A DNA stretch of 38,934 bases from NCBI GenBank assembly GCA_007692495.1, contig REBZ01000097.1, positions 1-38,934 on the forward strand, read 5' to 3'. Source of the DNA: Alkalicoccus sp. (GTDB lineage Bacteria; Bacillota; Bacilli; Bacillales; Salisediminibacteriaceae). The translations under genes and the position numbers were made by a program. Below the pieces are notes generated by a model that worked only from the letters and a program-made list of their open reading frames with translations, searched no databases and had not been told where the DNA came from. Position 1 is the stretch's first letter, and each line of letters starts with the position of its first letter. Below, piece by piece: positions 6,406 through 14,911 of this stretch.

Positions 6406-7437
6406 ATGAGTGCACAAAATCAGACATCATCCAGAAGAACTGCCGCCCAAAAAAATCGTGAGAATTTAAACAGGAAACGGAATCAGTCACAAAGATCCGC
6501 CCCGGCTGCGCGGGGGCCGCAGGATCAGAAGCCACCTGAAAAGAAAGAAGAAAAGAAGCAGGGGAAAAAGAATTATGTAGAAACAGAAGAAACGAAACGA
6601 CTTATTAAAAGAGCTGACCGCTGCCTGATGAGCGGATATCCGATTCACCTTACAGGAAGATCCGGGGCAGGTAAAACGGCTCTGGCTCTCGAAATTGCAG
6701 CGCGCAGAGATCGTCCTGTCACAGTGATTACCGGTAACCACGAAATTACGAATGAGGACCTCCTCGGTGGAATTACAGGGCTTACGAGTACAAAGCTCGT
6801 GGATAATTTTATACGTCAGGTTTATAAAAAAGAAGTGAACATTAAAGAAAACTGGACACCGGGTAAGCTGGTGGAAGCGGCTGAAAAAGGCCACACTCTG
6901 ATCTACGATGAATTTTCACGGTCGCGTCCGGAAACCAACAACTTATTTCTGTCCATTCTGGAAGAACGGGTTATTCCGCTTTATGGTACAAAGCAGAACA
7001 AATCCCATGTTCCTGTCCACCCTGAATTTAATATCATTTTCACATCGAATCCAATTGAATACGCGGGTGTATTTGAAAAACAGGATGCGCTGATGGACCG
7101 GCTCATTACTTTGGAAGTAGCTTACACGCAGCGTACCACAGAAAGTATTATCCAGCACAAAGCCGATGTGAAACAGAAAGAAGCAAAAGTTGTCTGGGGT
7201 GTCCTGAAAAACCTTCAGGAAGAAGTGAAGGAAGCAGAAGGTCTTTTAAGTATAAGGTCAGCATTAATGATTGCGACGATTGCTCAAAAAGCAGAAGTAA
7301 GCATTAATCCGGAAGATGAAGAATTTACGCAGATTTGTCAGGATGTACTGAGTGGAGAAGTGGTCCGGTTTGAAGGAACCGATACATTTGCAAAGGCTTC
7401 CCGCTTAGTTAAAAATGCTGTACAAAAAACGAAATAA
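6406..7437 (+). CDS. gvpN: Gas vesicle AAA+ ATPase GvpN
   Basis: This 343-residue MoxR/CbbQ-type ATPase probably drives vesicle growth or remodels shell protein. Walker A is GRSGAGKT (84-91), Walker B is LIYDEF (165-170) followed by SRSRPETNN, and a sensor FTSNP lies near 212. The first 55 residues are polar and basic (R, Q, K, P rich) and look disordered. This leader is longer than I expect for the family. The start follows the gvpR stop by two bases and depends on a modest GAGG ribosome site, suggesting translational coupling. Confidence 0.93.
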   Translation: MSAQNQTSSRRTAAQKNRENLNRKRNQSQRSAPAARGPQDQKPPEKKEEKKQGKKNYVETEETKRLIKRADRCLMSGYPIHLTGRSGAGKTALALEIAARRDRPVTVITGNHEITNEDLLGGITGLTSTKLVDNFIRQVYKKEVNIKENWTPGKLVEAAEKGHTLIYDEFSRSRPETNNLFLSILEERVIPLYGTKQNKSHVPVHPEFNIIFTSNPIEYAGVFEKQDALMDRLITLEVAYTQRTTESIIQHKADVKQKEAKVVWGVLKNLQEEVKEAEGLLSIRSALMIATIAQKAEVSINPEDEEFTQICQDVLSGEVVRFEGTDTFAKASRLVKNAVQKTK

Positions 7438-7460
7438 TCAGTAGATAGGGGGCTGCTTTT

Positions 7461-8207
7461 ATGGGATATTACCTTTTTGCAGTAATTCCGGAAGCGGTGG
7501 AAAAGAAGTTTGAACCGGTCAGCCTCGGAGGTGGAAAGCGCGAGGTTTTTTCGATTCCTTATAAGGACGTGGCTGTGGTGGTGGCACAGGCTCCTGTGCA
7601 GATATATGAACCGAGCCGTAAAAACGCAAGAACTCATCAGGATACAGTGAGCAGTGTAATGAAAGAGCATACGGTCATTCCAGTAAGTTTTGGAAACATT
7701 GTGGAAAGTCAGGAAGACGTAAAGATTTTCATGCAGAAACTTTATGATAATTTCAAAAAAATATTTCCGAAAATAGAAAATAAATTTGAAGTAGGGCTGA
7801 AGCTTGTCGGCAAAAAAGATTGGATGCAGAAACAGGCTCACAGCAATCCGAAACTGAAACAGATGAAAGCAGCTCTGGAAGATAAGTCGAAAGCGGCCGG
7901 TTACTACGATAGAATGGCGCTTGGAGAAGCTTCTAAAAACTTTATAGGCTCCATTCACCTGGAATTCGAAAAAGAAATTTTTGAACCCCTGGCTAAAATA
8001 GCCGATGCAGCTAAATCGAATGAAGTTATTAATGAACGAATGCTTTTAAACGCTGCTTTTTTAATTGATAAAGATAAAGAGGAAGCTTTTGATAAAAAAG
8101 TAAACGAACTTCACGAGAAATGGAAGGACCGGATAGACTTTGCCTATTCCGGACCGTGGCCGGCTTACAACTTTATTGATTTAAAAGTAAAGGCAGGTGC
8201 AACATGA
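7461..8207 (+). CDS. gvpF: Gas vesicle protein GvpF (GvpF/L family)
   Basis: This 248-residue assembly protein starts with YYLFAVIPEA. It contains the conserved HTVIPVSFGNIV block near residue 70 and ends with the family hallmark FAYSGPWPAYNFIDLKV. GvpF contacts the GvpA shell protein during assembly in other organisms. The stop overlaps the start of gvpG by four bases (ATGA), so the two are translationally coupled. A second family member, gvpL, lies one gene downstream, matching the F-G-L order of B. megaterium. Confidence 0.92.
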   Translation: MGYYLFAVIPEAVEKKFEPVSLGGGKREVFSIPYKDVAVVVAQAPVQIYEPSRKNARTHQDTVSSVMKEHTVIPVSFGNIVESQEDVKIFMQKLYDNFKKIFPKIENKFEVGLKLVGKKDWMQKQAHSNPKLKQMKAALEDKSKAAGYYDRMALGEASKNFIGSIHLEFEKEIFEPLAKIADAAKSNEVINERMLLNAAFLIDKDKEEAFDKKVNELHEKWKDRIDFAYSGPWPAYNFIDLKVKAGAT

Positions 8208-8446
8208 TTCTTAAACTTTTTACCTGGCCGATTGACACAGTCAAATTTGTTGGTGAAAAGGTAAAAGAAGAAGTTGATAAAGAGCTCTACGATCTTGAAA
8301 CGATTCAAAAGAAACTGGCGCGCCTGCAGATGATGCTGGAACTCGAAGAAATATCGGAAGAGCTTTACGAAGAGGAAGAAGAAGAACTGCTCAGACGGTA
8401 CCGAGCAGCAGTAGAAATGCAGCAGATGGAAGAAGAGGAAAGATAA
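8204..8446 (+). CDS. gvpG: Gas vesicle protein GvpG
   Basis: This 80-residue, mostly helical protein has the typical GvpG opening (MILKLFTWPIDTVKFVGEKV), then LYDLETIQKKLARLQMMLELEEISEELYEEEEEELLRRY. It is an accessory assembly protein conserved next to gvpF/gvpL. It overlaps the gvpF stop by four bases. Confidence 0.9.
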   Translation: MILKLFTWPIDTVKFVGEKVKEEVDKELYDLETIQKKLARLQMMLELEEISEELYEEEEEELLRRYRAAVEMQQMEEEER

Positions 8447-8465
8447 GATAGACAGGAGGACTCGT

Positions 8466-9299
8466 ATGGGACAGCTGTACTACGTGTATGGATTTATACC
8501 GGACATTCCTGAGCGGGATTTACCAGAGCTTCATGGAATCGACGGATTTTCCCCGGTGGAATATCCAGTAGTATATGGGTTACGTACCGCGTGCTGTCCG
8601 GTACCAGAAGATGAGTTCGCTGAAGATGCCCTTCAGACAAATAAGGAAAACGCAGAATGGATAAAAGAAAATGCTTTCCACCATCATCAAGTCTTGAACG
8701 AACTTCTGCAGAATTCAGTAGTGATTCCTCTCGCTTTCGGCACTGTTTACGAAAATTATGAAAGCATGAAAGGCGCTGTTTTTCCACACAAGGAAGAAAT
8801 TAAGAAGCTTTTTCGTAAATTGACAGGTTCGGAAGAATGGAGCATAAAAATATATGCTGATCGAAGAAAATTTGATGATGCTTTCGTTAAAAATGAAGAT
8901 GAAATAAAAAAAATAAAAGAAGAAATAGGCGAAATGCCGAGGGGCCGGCAGTATTTTGCGCTGAAAAAAATGGAAGAGGAGCTGCAGAAAAGAGGACGAG
9001 CAAAAGTGTCCGAACTCTGCAAAAAGCTTCACGAATCACTTAAACCCCTGACAGCTGAAGTGCAGGAAAAAAAAGTATGGAGAAAAAATTTGAGCGGCCG
9101 ACGGGAAGAAATGGTCTGGAATGGAGCATATTTGTTCAACAGTCATTCATCGGCAGAAAAAGCACTTGAAATTATTCATGAGTTTCAGGATAATGCTGAC
9201 AGAAAGTATCCGGGCTTAACAGCGGAGGCATCCGGCCCGTGGCCGTTCTATCACTTTGCTGAAATTCAGCTGTCTGAAACTAATGAAGAAGGGGGATAG
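8466..9299 (+). CDS. gvpL: Gas vesicle protein GvpL (GvpF/L family)
   Basis: This 277-residue protein shares the GvpF/L fold: LYYVYGFIPDI at the start, VVIPLAFGTVYENYESM near residue 80, a long charged helical hairpin (about 115-200), and the closing motif ASGPWPFYHFAEIQL. It is slightly longer than the gvpF product and diverged from it, so the pair is old. A GGAGG ribosome site precedes the ATG, and gvpS follows after six bases. Confidence 0.92.
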   Translation: MGQLYYVYGFIPDIPERDLPELHGIDGFSPVEYPVVYGLRTACCPVPEDEFAEDALQTNKENAEWIKENAFHHHQVLNELLQNSVVIPLAFGTVYENYESMKGAVFPHKEEIKKLFRKLTGSEEWSIKIYADRRKFDDAFVKNEDEIKKIKEEIGEMPRGRQYFALKKMEEELQKRGRAKVSELCKKLHESLKPLTAEVQEKKVWRKNLSGRREEMVWNGAYLFNSHSSAEKALEIIHEFQDNADRKYPGLTAEASGPWPFYHFAEIQLSETNEEGG

Positions 9300-9305
9300 G
9301 CTAAT

Positions 9306-9554
9306 ATGCCTCGTGAACTGCAGAAAAATGATGAAGTATCCCTTCTTGATGTTCTGGATGCTGTTCTTGAAAAAGGAGTCGTGCTTCGAGGGGATATCAT
9401 GATCTCGATAGCAGATATAGACCTGGTTTATCTCGATCTGCGAATTCTCCTTACCTCTGTGGAAACACTGATAGAAAGCACCGAAAAAAGTGCAAGGGAA
9501 AGAGAAGAAGCAGAAAAGACTGAGGAATTATCGGAAACAGGAGGAGAAAAATAA
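9306..9554 (+). CDS. gvpS: Minor gas vesicle protein GvpS (GvpA/J/M family)
   Basis: This 82-residue GvpA-like protein has a core VSLLDVLDAVLEKGVVLRGDIMISIADIDLVYLDLRILLTSVETL that keeps the hydrophobic spacing of GvpA but differs in the turn residues. An acidic, E-rich tail follows (residues 58-82). Proteins of this kind are minor shell or nucleation components. Its stop codon overlaps the gvpK start (TAATG). Confidence 0.87.
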   Translation: MPRELQKNDEVSLLDVLDAVLEKGVVLRGDIMISIADIDLVYLDLRILLTSVETLIESTEKSAREREEAEKTEELSETGGEK

Positions 9555-9850
9555 TGGAAAAAGCACCGGAACTATTATCCAGTACCCCGGGGAAAGTATC
9601 CCTCGATCCGGAAAAAGCACAGGAAGGACTGGCTCAGCTTGTTCTGACTGTGATCGAACTGCTCCGGGAGCTCGTTGAGCGTCAGGCAATGCGCCGTGTA
9701 GAAAGCGGCTCTCTTACCGATGAAGAAACAGAAAGACTTGGTGAGGCTCTTTATAATCTGGAGGAGAAAATGCAGGAAATGAAAGAATACTTTGGTCTGA
9801 CAGATGAAGATCTAAACATTGATCTGGGACCTCTTGGCAACCTGTTATAA
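9554..9850 (+). CDS. gvpK: Gas vesicle protein GvpK
   Basis: This 98-residue protein matches GvpK: DPEKAQEGLAQLVLTVIELLRELVERQAMRRVESGSLTDEETERLGEAL, ending with LTDEDLNIDLGPLGNLL. GvpK is an essential accessory protein of unknown mechanism. The start overlaps the gvpS stop by one base, which indicates coupled translation. Confidence 0.92.
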   Translation: MEKAPELLSSTPGKVSLDPEKAQEGLAQLVLTVIELLRELVERQAMRRVESGSLTDEETERLGEALYNLEEKMQEMKEYFGLTDEDLNIDLGPLGNLL

Positions 9851-9868
9851 TATAAGGGAGGATTATTC

Positions 9869-10183
9869 ATGTCAACTCAAGATCCGGTAAAACATCCTAC
9901 CGCATCCAACAGTCTGGTGGATGTTCTGGAAACTGTCCTTGATAAAGGGGTCGTTATCGCAGGTGACATCTCCATCAGTCTTGCGGACGTGGAACTCATT
10001 ACTATTCGCATACGCCTGCTCATAGCTTCAGTGGATAAAGCGAAAGAAATTGGAATGGACTGGTGGGAAACAGATCCTTATTATTCCTCAAAAGGTATGG
10101 AAATGCAGCGTGAAAACCAGCAGCTGCAGGAACAGATACAGCGTCTGGAAGAGCGTCTCGATGAAGCGGAAAATAAATCCTGA
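9869..10183 (+). CDS. gvpJ: Minor gas vesicle protein GvpJ with coiled-coil tail
   Basis: This 104-residue protein has a GvpA-like core (NSLVDVLETVLDKGVVIAGDISISLADVELITIRIRLLIASVDKA, residues 14-58). A short aromatic linker (MDWWETDPYY) and a charged coiled coil follow (about 80-101: RENQQLQEQIQRLEERLDEA). The tail resembles those of the first two proteins of this operon. It is the last gene of the cluster; the gvpT and gvpU genes that would follow in B. megaterium are not here. Confidence 0.9.
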   Translation: MSTQDPVKHPTASNSLVDVLETVLDKGVVIAGDISISLADVELITIRIRLLIASVDKAKEIGMDWWETDPYYSSKGMEMQRENQQLQEQIQRLEERLDEAENKS

Positions 10184-10263
10184 CAGCCGGACAGTGTGTA
10201 AAAGCAGAGAAAGTAAAAGATTTCTTCAGTGGATTTCCTTGGAGAAAAAAATAAATAGCAGAT

Positions 10264-10320
10264 GAAAAAGCTTCCTGGCAGCAGTGCAAGATAAGATGCT
10301 GTTATAAGGGAGCTTTTTTT
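10264..10320 (+). terminator. Terminator closing the gas vesicle operon
   Basis: AAAAAGCTTCCT pairs with AGGGAGCTTTTT with one G-U pair. The loop holds a second short stem (CAGCA with TGCTG). A run of seven T closes it. It lies about 80 bases behind the gvpJ stop. Confidence 0.8.
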
Positions 10321-10338
10321 GTTCTTTTATTATGGCTG

Positions 10339-10556
10339 CCTTGAAAACAGCTCGTTTATGAGATAGACATAACGCTGCTGCACTCCCGGCGAGGTTTACC
10401 TGAGGGCTTGTCCCCACCTGATCTTGGCGGGAGAAGTGTACGCCAAAATGGATTCTCGAACGCACTGATCCTCCGGGTGTCCCCGCCTTCGCTGCACAGC
10501 GTTGGATATTTTCAATTTTCATGGTGCCGTTTTAACTGCATCAATATCTCTGTTAA
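10339..10556 (+). repeat. Dispersed intergenic repeat, copy A
   Basis: About 218 bp from CCTTGAAAA to CTCTGTTAAAA. It is closely similar to 38310-38517 in the same orientation, including long identical blocks such as GATCCTCCGGGTGTCCCCGC and the following TTCGCTGCACAGCGTTGG. It lies between the gas vesicle terminator and the app operon. No transposase is present. It looks like one of the GC-rich non-autonomous repeats of Bacillaceae genomes. Confidence 0.85.
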
Positions 10557-10895
10557 AACTCTATGTTAATAGAACCCGTGGTTTTTTCACCTGCCGCGGA
10601 GAAAACTTTCTGTTGTCCTCCACGGAAGGGCGGCAGCGAAATTTCTTTCCGTAATCAACGACAAATATGGCTTTTATTGCATAAAACTTTGTCGGCAGCT
10701 GTTGCTGATATAAAGGTGAAAACAGAGAAGTTATCTCACGATAATTCAGAAAAAGAAGAAGAAGAAAACCTTTGTATACATAAATATGCATAAACATAAT
10801 AGCACCGTAAAAAAACAGTAAATTCCATATTTTTATAAAAAATTGAAAATAGTAATTGATTATTCTCAAATAGTGTAGTAACTTTTTCATTAAGG
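10557..10895. other. Non-coding stretch before the app operon
   Basis: No convincing gene was seen. A GC-rich segment (about 10580-10640, CCGCGGAGAAAAC, GGAAGGGCGGCAGCG) resembles degraded repeat sequence. The later part is AT-rich and probably holds the app promoter, but no clear -35/-10 pair could be chosen. The 76-codon ORF at 10563 lacks a ribosome site. Confidence 0.5.
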
Positions 10896-10919
10896 TTCTA
10901 ATTTTTTCGAAAATTAGAA
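10896..10919. promoter_or_regulatory. CodY-like palindrome upstream of appD
   Basis: TTCTAATTTT and AAAATTAGAA form perfect 10-base arms around TTCG. The centre fits the CodY consensus AATTTTCWGAAAATT with three mismatches in the best 15-base window. In B. subtilis the app operon is known to be under CodY and ScoC control, which fits the position about 50 bases before appD. A hairpin in the leader is the alternative. Confidence 0.5.
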
Positions 10920-10965
10920 ATGTTGCTACATAATGAATTGAACATGTCAAAACCTGGGGGAAGAC

Positions 10966-11997
10966 ATGAAAAAACCAGTTTTGGAGGTTAACCGCCTTCG
11001 TACGCATTTTTTTACAGACAACGGAGAAATTCCCGCTGTAGACGATGTGAGTTTTCACATAGAAGCCGGAGAAGTTCTTGGAGTTGTCGGGGAATCAGGA
11101 TGTGGAAAGAGCGTTACTTCGCTTTCTATCATGGGGCTTGTACCGAATCCACCGGGAAAAATTGTCGGTGGGGAAATTATATACCGAAGCGAAAAATCAA
11201 ATTCTGAAGAAGATCTTGTTACTATCAGCCGGAAAAAAATGAGGGGGATCCGTGGAAATCAGCTCTCTATGATTTTTCAGGAGCCGATGACTTCCCTCGA
11301 TCCGCTGTTTAAAATCGGGTTTCAAATAACAGAAGGTCTTAGGAAGCATCGGAGCATTTCAAAAAAAGAAGCACATAATAAAGCTGTGGAGATGCTCCAA
11401 CTCGTCGGGATTCCGAGGCCGCACGAAATAGTAAATGAATACCCCCATCAGCTTTCCGGGGGGATGAGGCAGCGGGTAATGATTGCAATAGCTATGTCGT
11501 CAGACCCGGAGGTGCTGATTGCAGATGAACCGACTACTGCACTGGACGTTACTATACAGGCTCAAATACTGGAACTAATGAAGAAATTAAATAAGGAAAA
11601 AGGTACCGCTATTCTTCTGGTTACCCATGATCTTGGCGTCGTAGCTGAAATATGTGACCGGGTGGTGGTTATGTATTCAGGAAAAGTAGTGGAGCAGGGA
11701 AATGTAAGAACCATTCTGAAAGATCCGAAACACCCCTACACCCAGGGGTTAATCCGCTCTCTTCCTAAACTGACAGAGAGAGATGAACGTCTTTACTCAA
11801 TCCCTGGAAATGTTCCAAAACCCGGTTCAATTTTAAAAGGTTGCCGTTTTGCGCCAAGATGCCCACATGTATTCGACCGGTGTATTAAAGAAGATCCGGA
11901 ACTCCTGCAGCTGGAAGGGGAACATTTATGCCGATGCTTCCTTTATGCGGAGGAAGGGGGCGTAAAAGATGACCGTGAAACCACTGTTGGAAGTTAA
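10966..11997 (+). CDS. appD: Oligopeptide ABC transporter ATP-binding protein AppD/OppD
   Basis: This 343-residue cytoplasmic ATPase is one of two for a peptide importer. Walker A is GESGCGKS (about 43-50), the signature is LSGGMRQR, Walker B is [12 protein letters not shown], and an H-loop LVTHDL follows. The C-terminal oligopeptide domain carries a cysteine set ([15 protein letters not shown] and HLCRC), as in OppD/DppD proteins that bind an iron-sulfur cluster. Gene order D-F-A-B-C matches the B. subtilis app operon rather than opp or dpp, so the app name is proposed; substrate range is not proven. It overlaps appF by 29 bases. Confidence 0.85.
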   Translation: MKKPVLEVNRLRTHFFTDNGEIPAVDDVSFHIEAGEVLGVVGESGCGKSVTSLSIMGLVPNPPGKIVGGEIIYRSEKSNSEEDLVTISRKKMRGIRGNQLSMIFQEPMTSLDPLFKIGFQITEGLRKHRSISKKEAHNKAVEMLQLVGIPRPHEIVNEYPHQLSGGMRQRVMIAIAMSSDPEVLIADEPTTALDVTIQAQILELMKKLNKEKGTAILLVTHDLGVVAEICDRVVVMYSGKVVEQGNVRTILKDPKHPYTQGLIRSLPKLTERDERLYSIPGNVPKPGSILKGCRFAPRCPHVFDRCIKEDPELLQLEGEHLCRCFLYAEEGGVKDDRETTVGS

Positions 11998-12970
11998 ACA
12001 CTTAAAGAAGTATTTCCCAATTAAGGGTGGGGTATTCGGACGCCGGGTTGGAGAAGTTAAAGCAGTGAATGATGTTTCATTTGAAGTTTATGAAGGAGAA
12101 GTACTAGGCATCGTAGGAGAGTCAGGGTGTGGCAAGTCTACTACAGGAAAGGCGCTGCTGCGGCTCACAGAACCGTCCGGTGGAGAAGTAGTATTCGAAG
12201 GCCGGGATGTTACAAAAATGTCTTCAGAAGAAATGCGGAAAATGCGTCGGGATATGCAGATGATATTTCAGGACCCGTATGCATCCTTGAATCCCCGTCA
12301 CAACGTAGGGAAAATTCTTGGGGAGCCTCTGCTTGTTCACGGAATCGGGGATAAAAAAGAACGGGAAAAGAAAGTAAAAGAAATTTTAGAGATCGTTGGT
12401 CTGAGCGGAGATCATGCCTCACGGTATCCTCATCAGTTCAGTGGAGGCCAGCGTCAGCGTATTGGTATCGCCCGTGCCCTCATTGTCCGGCCGAAACTGA
12501 TTGTGTGCGATGAGCCGGTGTCTGCACTGGACGTTTCTGTTCAGTCCCAGATTCTGAATCTCATGGAAGATCTTCAGGAAGAATTTAAGCTCACTTACAT
12601 TTTCATAGCCCACGATCTCAGTGTAGTCAAACATATCAGCCATAGAATTGGAGTTATGTATCTGGGGAAAATGGTTGAGCTCTCTTCAAAAGATAATCTT
12701 TACCGTGAACCGCTTCATCCGTATACTCAGTCGCTGATGTCTGCCGTTCCGGAACCTGATCCTGATCTGAAAAAAGAGAGAATTATTCTGGAAGGCGATG
12801 TACCAAGTCCTTCGAATCCGCCATCGGGATGTCCGTTCCACACGAGGTGCCCGAAAGTAATGGACATGTGTAAAACGGATGTTCCGGAATTCCGGGAAAT
12901 AAGAGATAGCCATTTTGCTGCCTGTCATTTGTATAACGAAGAGGAACCGGCAGGACAGCAGATAAAATAA
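11969..12970 (+). CDS. appF: Oligopeptide ABC transporter ATP-binding protein AppF/OppF
   Basis: This 333-residue protein is the partner ATPase. It opens with [33 protein letters not shown], typical of OppF/DppF. Walker A is GESGCGKST, the signature is [15 protein letters not shown], Walker B is [12 protein letters not shown], and the H-loop is FIAHDLS. The C-terminal domain has the cysteine set [15 protein letters not shown]. The start inside appD follows a GGAAGGGGG ribosome site. Together with appD it would form the heterodimeric motor under AppB/AppC. Confidence 0.86.
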   Translation: MTVKPLLEVKHLKKYFPIKGGVFGRRVGEVKAVNDVSFEVYEGEVLGIVGESGCGKSTTGKALLRLTEPSGGEVVFEGRDVTKMSSEEMRKMRRDMQMIFQDPYASLNPRHNVGKILGEPLLVHGIGDKKEREKKVKEILEIVGLSGDHASRYPHQFSGGQRQRIGIARALIVRPKLIVCDEPVSALDVSVQSQILNLMEDLQEEFKLTYIFIAHDLSVVKHISHRIGVMYLGKMVELSSKDNLYREPLHPYTQSLMSAVPEPDPDLKKERIILEGDVPSPSNPPSGCPFHTRCPKVMDMCKTDVPEFREIRDSHFAACHLYNEEEPAGQQIK

Positions 12971-12995
12971 ACAACATTAAAAAGGGGGAAATGGA

Positions 12996-14696
12996 ATGAA
13001 AAAGGCACTGTTTTTATCAATTGCTGCAGGGACAGTATTGACGTTTACAGCGTGTGGGGATAATGGTGATACGAACAATACTGAAACAGACAACAATGCT
13101 GCAGAAACAGACAACAACGCTGCAGAAACAAACAACAATGAAGCAGGGAACGAGGATGGTGAAGAAGCAGCTCAGCCGGCAGAGGATCAAACTTTGATTT
13201 ACGCCCGCGGTGGTGATTCCGTGAGCCTTGATTATGCAAGTGTTACAGATGGAGAATCTTCACGCGTTACTCAGCAGATTTATGAAAGTCTTCTGTCGTT
13301 TGATGAAGATTCTTTTGAAATTGGTCCGGGACTTGCTGAAGATTGGGAAGTCGAAGATGATGGGCTCCGCTACGTGTTTCAGCTTCGTGAAGGAGTAACA
13401 TTCCATGACGGAACAGAATTTAATGCAGAAGCTGTCAAACTGAATTTTGAACGGTGGGCAGATCCTGATCATGAATATCATTTTGCAGATGAAGGCTACG
13501 CCTATAGTGTTTATGGTACCCAGTTTGGCGGATTTGAAGGGGACGATGGGCACGTTATTGAAGAAATTAACGTTTTGGACGATCACGAAGTTGAGTTTGT
13601 GCTCAATGAAACGCTCGGATCCTTCATTCAGAATATGGGGATGAGCTATTTTGCAATGACTTCTCCGGCGGCGTTTGAAGAGTATGGCAGCGCTATTAAT
13701 GAAAACCCGGTAGGCACAGGACCTTTCCAGTTTGTCAGCTGGTCAAAAGACGACAGTATTGTGCTGGAGAAATATGAAGACTACTGGCAGGAGGATCTTC
13801 CAAAACTGGATCAGGTTATTTTCCAGGTGATTCCTGATAACTCAGCCCGCCTGACCTCACTGCGCTCCGGGGAAATTGATATTATGGACGGTCTGAATCC
13901 GGATGATATCGATGCACTTGAAGGTGAAGAAGGTATTCAAATGTTCGAACGCGCAACGAACAACATCGGCTATCTTGGATTTAACGAAGACAAAGAGCCG
14001 TTCGATGATCCTGAAGTAAGAAGAGCACTTAACCATGCGATAGACAAAGAAGGCCTTATTTCCCTTCTTTACGCTGGAATGGCTGAGCCTGCCAAAAACC
14101 TTATTCCGCCGGACTACCTCGGGTATAACGATGACATCGACCCGTACGAATACGATCCGGAACTCGCAGAGCAGATGCTTGACGATGCCGGACATGCCGG
14201 ACTGGAAATTGATCTCTGGACTATGCCTGTAGCCCGTCCGTACATGCCGGATCCGGAGCGTGCGGCAGAAGTAATGCAGGCAAACTTCGCTGATATCGGC
14301 GTAACGGCCAATATCGTCAGCATGGAGTGGGCGACATACCTTGAACAGACAGAAGCCGGTGAACATGATCTGTTTATGCTCGGCTGGTCCGGTGTAAACG
14401 GGGATCCGGATTATTTCTTTGGTAACCTCCTGCATTCTGATGCAATTCCTGGAGGAAACCGTAATTTTTATCGGAGTGATGAAGTAGATTCTCTGCTGGA
14501 TCAGGCGAAAACGAGCATCGATGAAGATGAGCGGGTAGAACTGTACGAAGAAGCTCAGGAAATTATTCACGAGGATGCACCGATGATTCCGCTTGTTCAT
14601 TCTATCCCAGTACTTGCAGGAAGTGAAAACGTTCAGAACTACGTTCCGCACCCGCAGACAAGCGAACCTTTAACAGAAGTGGAAATCAGCGAATAA
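12996..14696 (+). CDS. appA: Oligopeptide-binding lipoprotein AppA/DppE-like
   Basis: This 566-residue solute-binding protein of SBP family 5 is anchored outside the membrane. The signal peptide ends in the lipobox LTFTAC with C20 as the lipidated residue. A linker of near-perfect AETDNN repeats (about 28-45) and acidic residues leads to the binding domain (DQTLIYARGGDSVSLDYA, about residue 68). The family block NFERWADPDHEYH and the later region VRRALNHAIDKEGL are clear. The surface is rich in D and E, as expected for a salt-adapted exported protein. A good terminator follows, so appB/appC may be expressed less than appA. Confidence 0.87.
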   Translation: MKKALFLSIAAGTVLTFTACGDNGDTNNTETDNNAAETDNNAAETNNNEAGNEDGEEAAQPAEDQTLIYARGGDSVSLDYASVTDGESSRVTQQIYESLLSFDEDSFEIGPGLAEDWEVEDDGLRYVFQLREGVTFHDGTEFNAEAVKLNFERWADPDHEYHFADEGYAYSVYGTQFGGFEGDDGHVIEEINVLDDHEVEFVLNETLGSFIQNMGMSYFAMTSPAAFEEYGSAINENPVGTGPFQFVSWSKDDSIVLEKYEDYWQEDLPKLDQVIFQVIPDNSARLTSLRSGEIDIMDGLNPDDIDALEGEEGIQMFERATNNIGYLGFNEDKEPFDDPEVRRALNHAIDKEGLISLLYAGMAEPAKNLIPPDYLGYNDDIDPYEYDPELAEQMLDDAGHAGLEIDLWTMPVARPYMPDPERAAEVMQANFADIGVTANIVSMEWATYLEQTEAGEHDLFMLGWSGVNGDPDYFFGNLLHSDAIPGGNRNFYRSDEVDSLLDQAKTSIDEDERVELYEEAQEIIHEDAPMIPLVHSIPVLAGSENVQNYVPHPQTSEPLTEVEISE

Positions 14697-14705
14697 ACAT
14701 GTAAA

Positions 14706-14740
14706 GGGCAGAAAGAGGCAGAAGCTCTTCTGCCCTTTTT
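14706..14740 (+). terminator. Intra-operon terminator behind appA
   Basis: GGGCAGA pairs with TCTGCCC, with AGAG pairing CTCT inside, followed by TTTTT. It lies between appA and appB (a 215-bp gap) and probably lowers permease expression relative to the binding protein. The rest of the gap is GC-rich, with no gene. Confidence 0.75.
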
Positions 14741-14911
14741 CAATGAATCACTCCATTAAAAATATTACCACAGGGTTTAAAACTGGGCAGGTGCAGCCCG
14801 GGCTTTCGGCCTGGCAGAAGCGTCTGCGCCGGTCTGGGGGAGAGAGTTTCTAAATCCTGACGAGAAAAAAGCAATTATACATACGTTTTTAGAAGCGGGA
14901 GGGGGAAGACG

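Noticed and set aside
10226-10522. 98-codon minus-strand ORF in repeat copy A and the matching 80-codon ORF at 38263-38505
   Set aside because: Both lie in the dispersed repeat, have no ribosome site, and show no domain; the shared open frame is noted as a finding rather than called as a gene.
10563-10793. 76-codon plus-strand ORF before appD
   Set aside because: No ribosome site, starts at the edge of the repeat, and the composition does not look like a folded protein.
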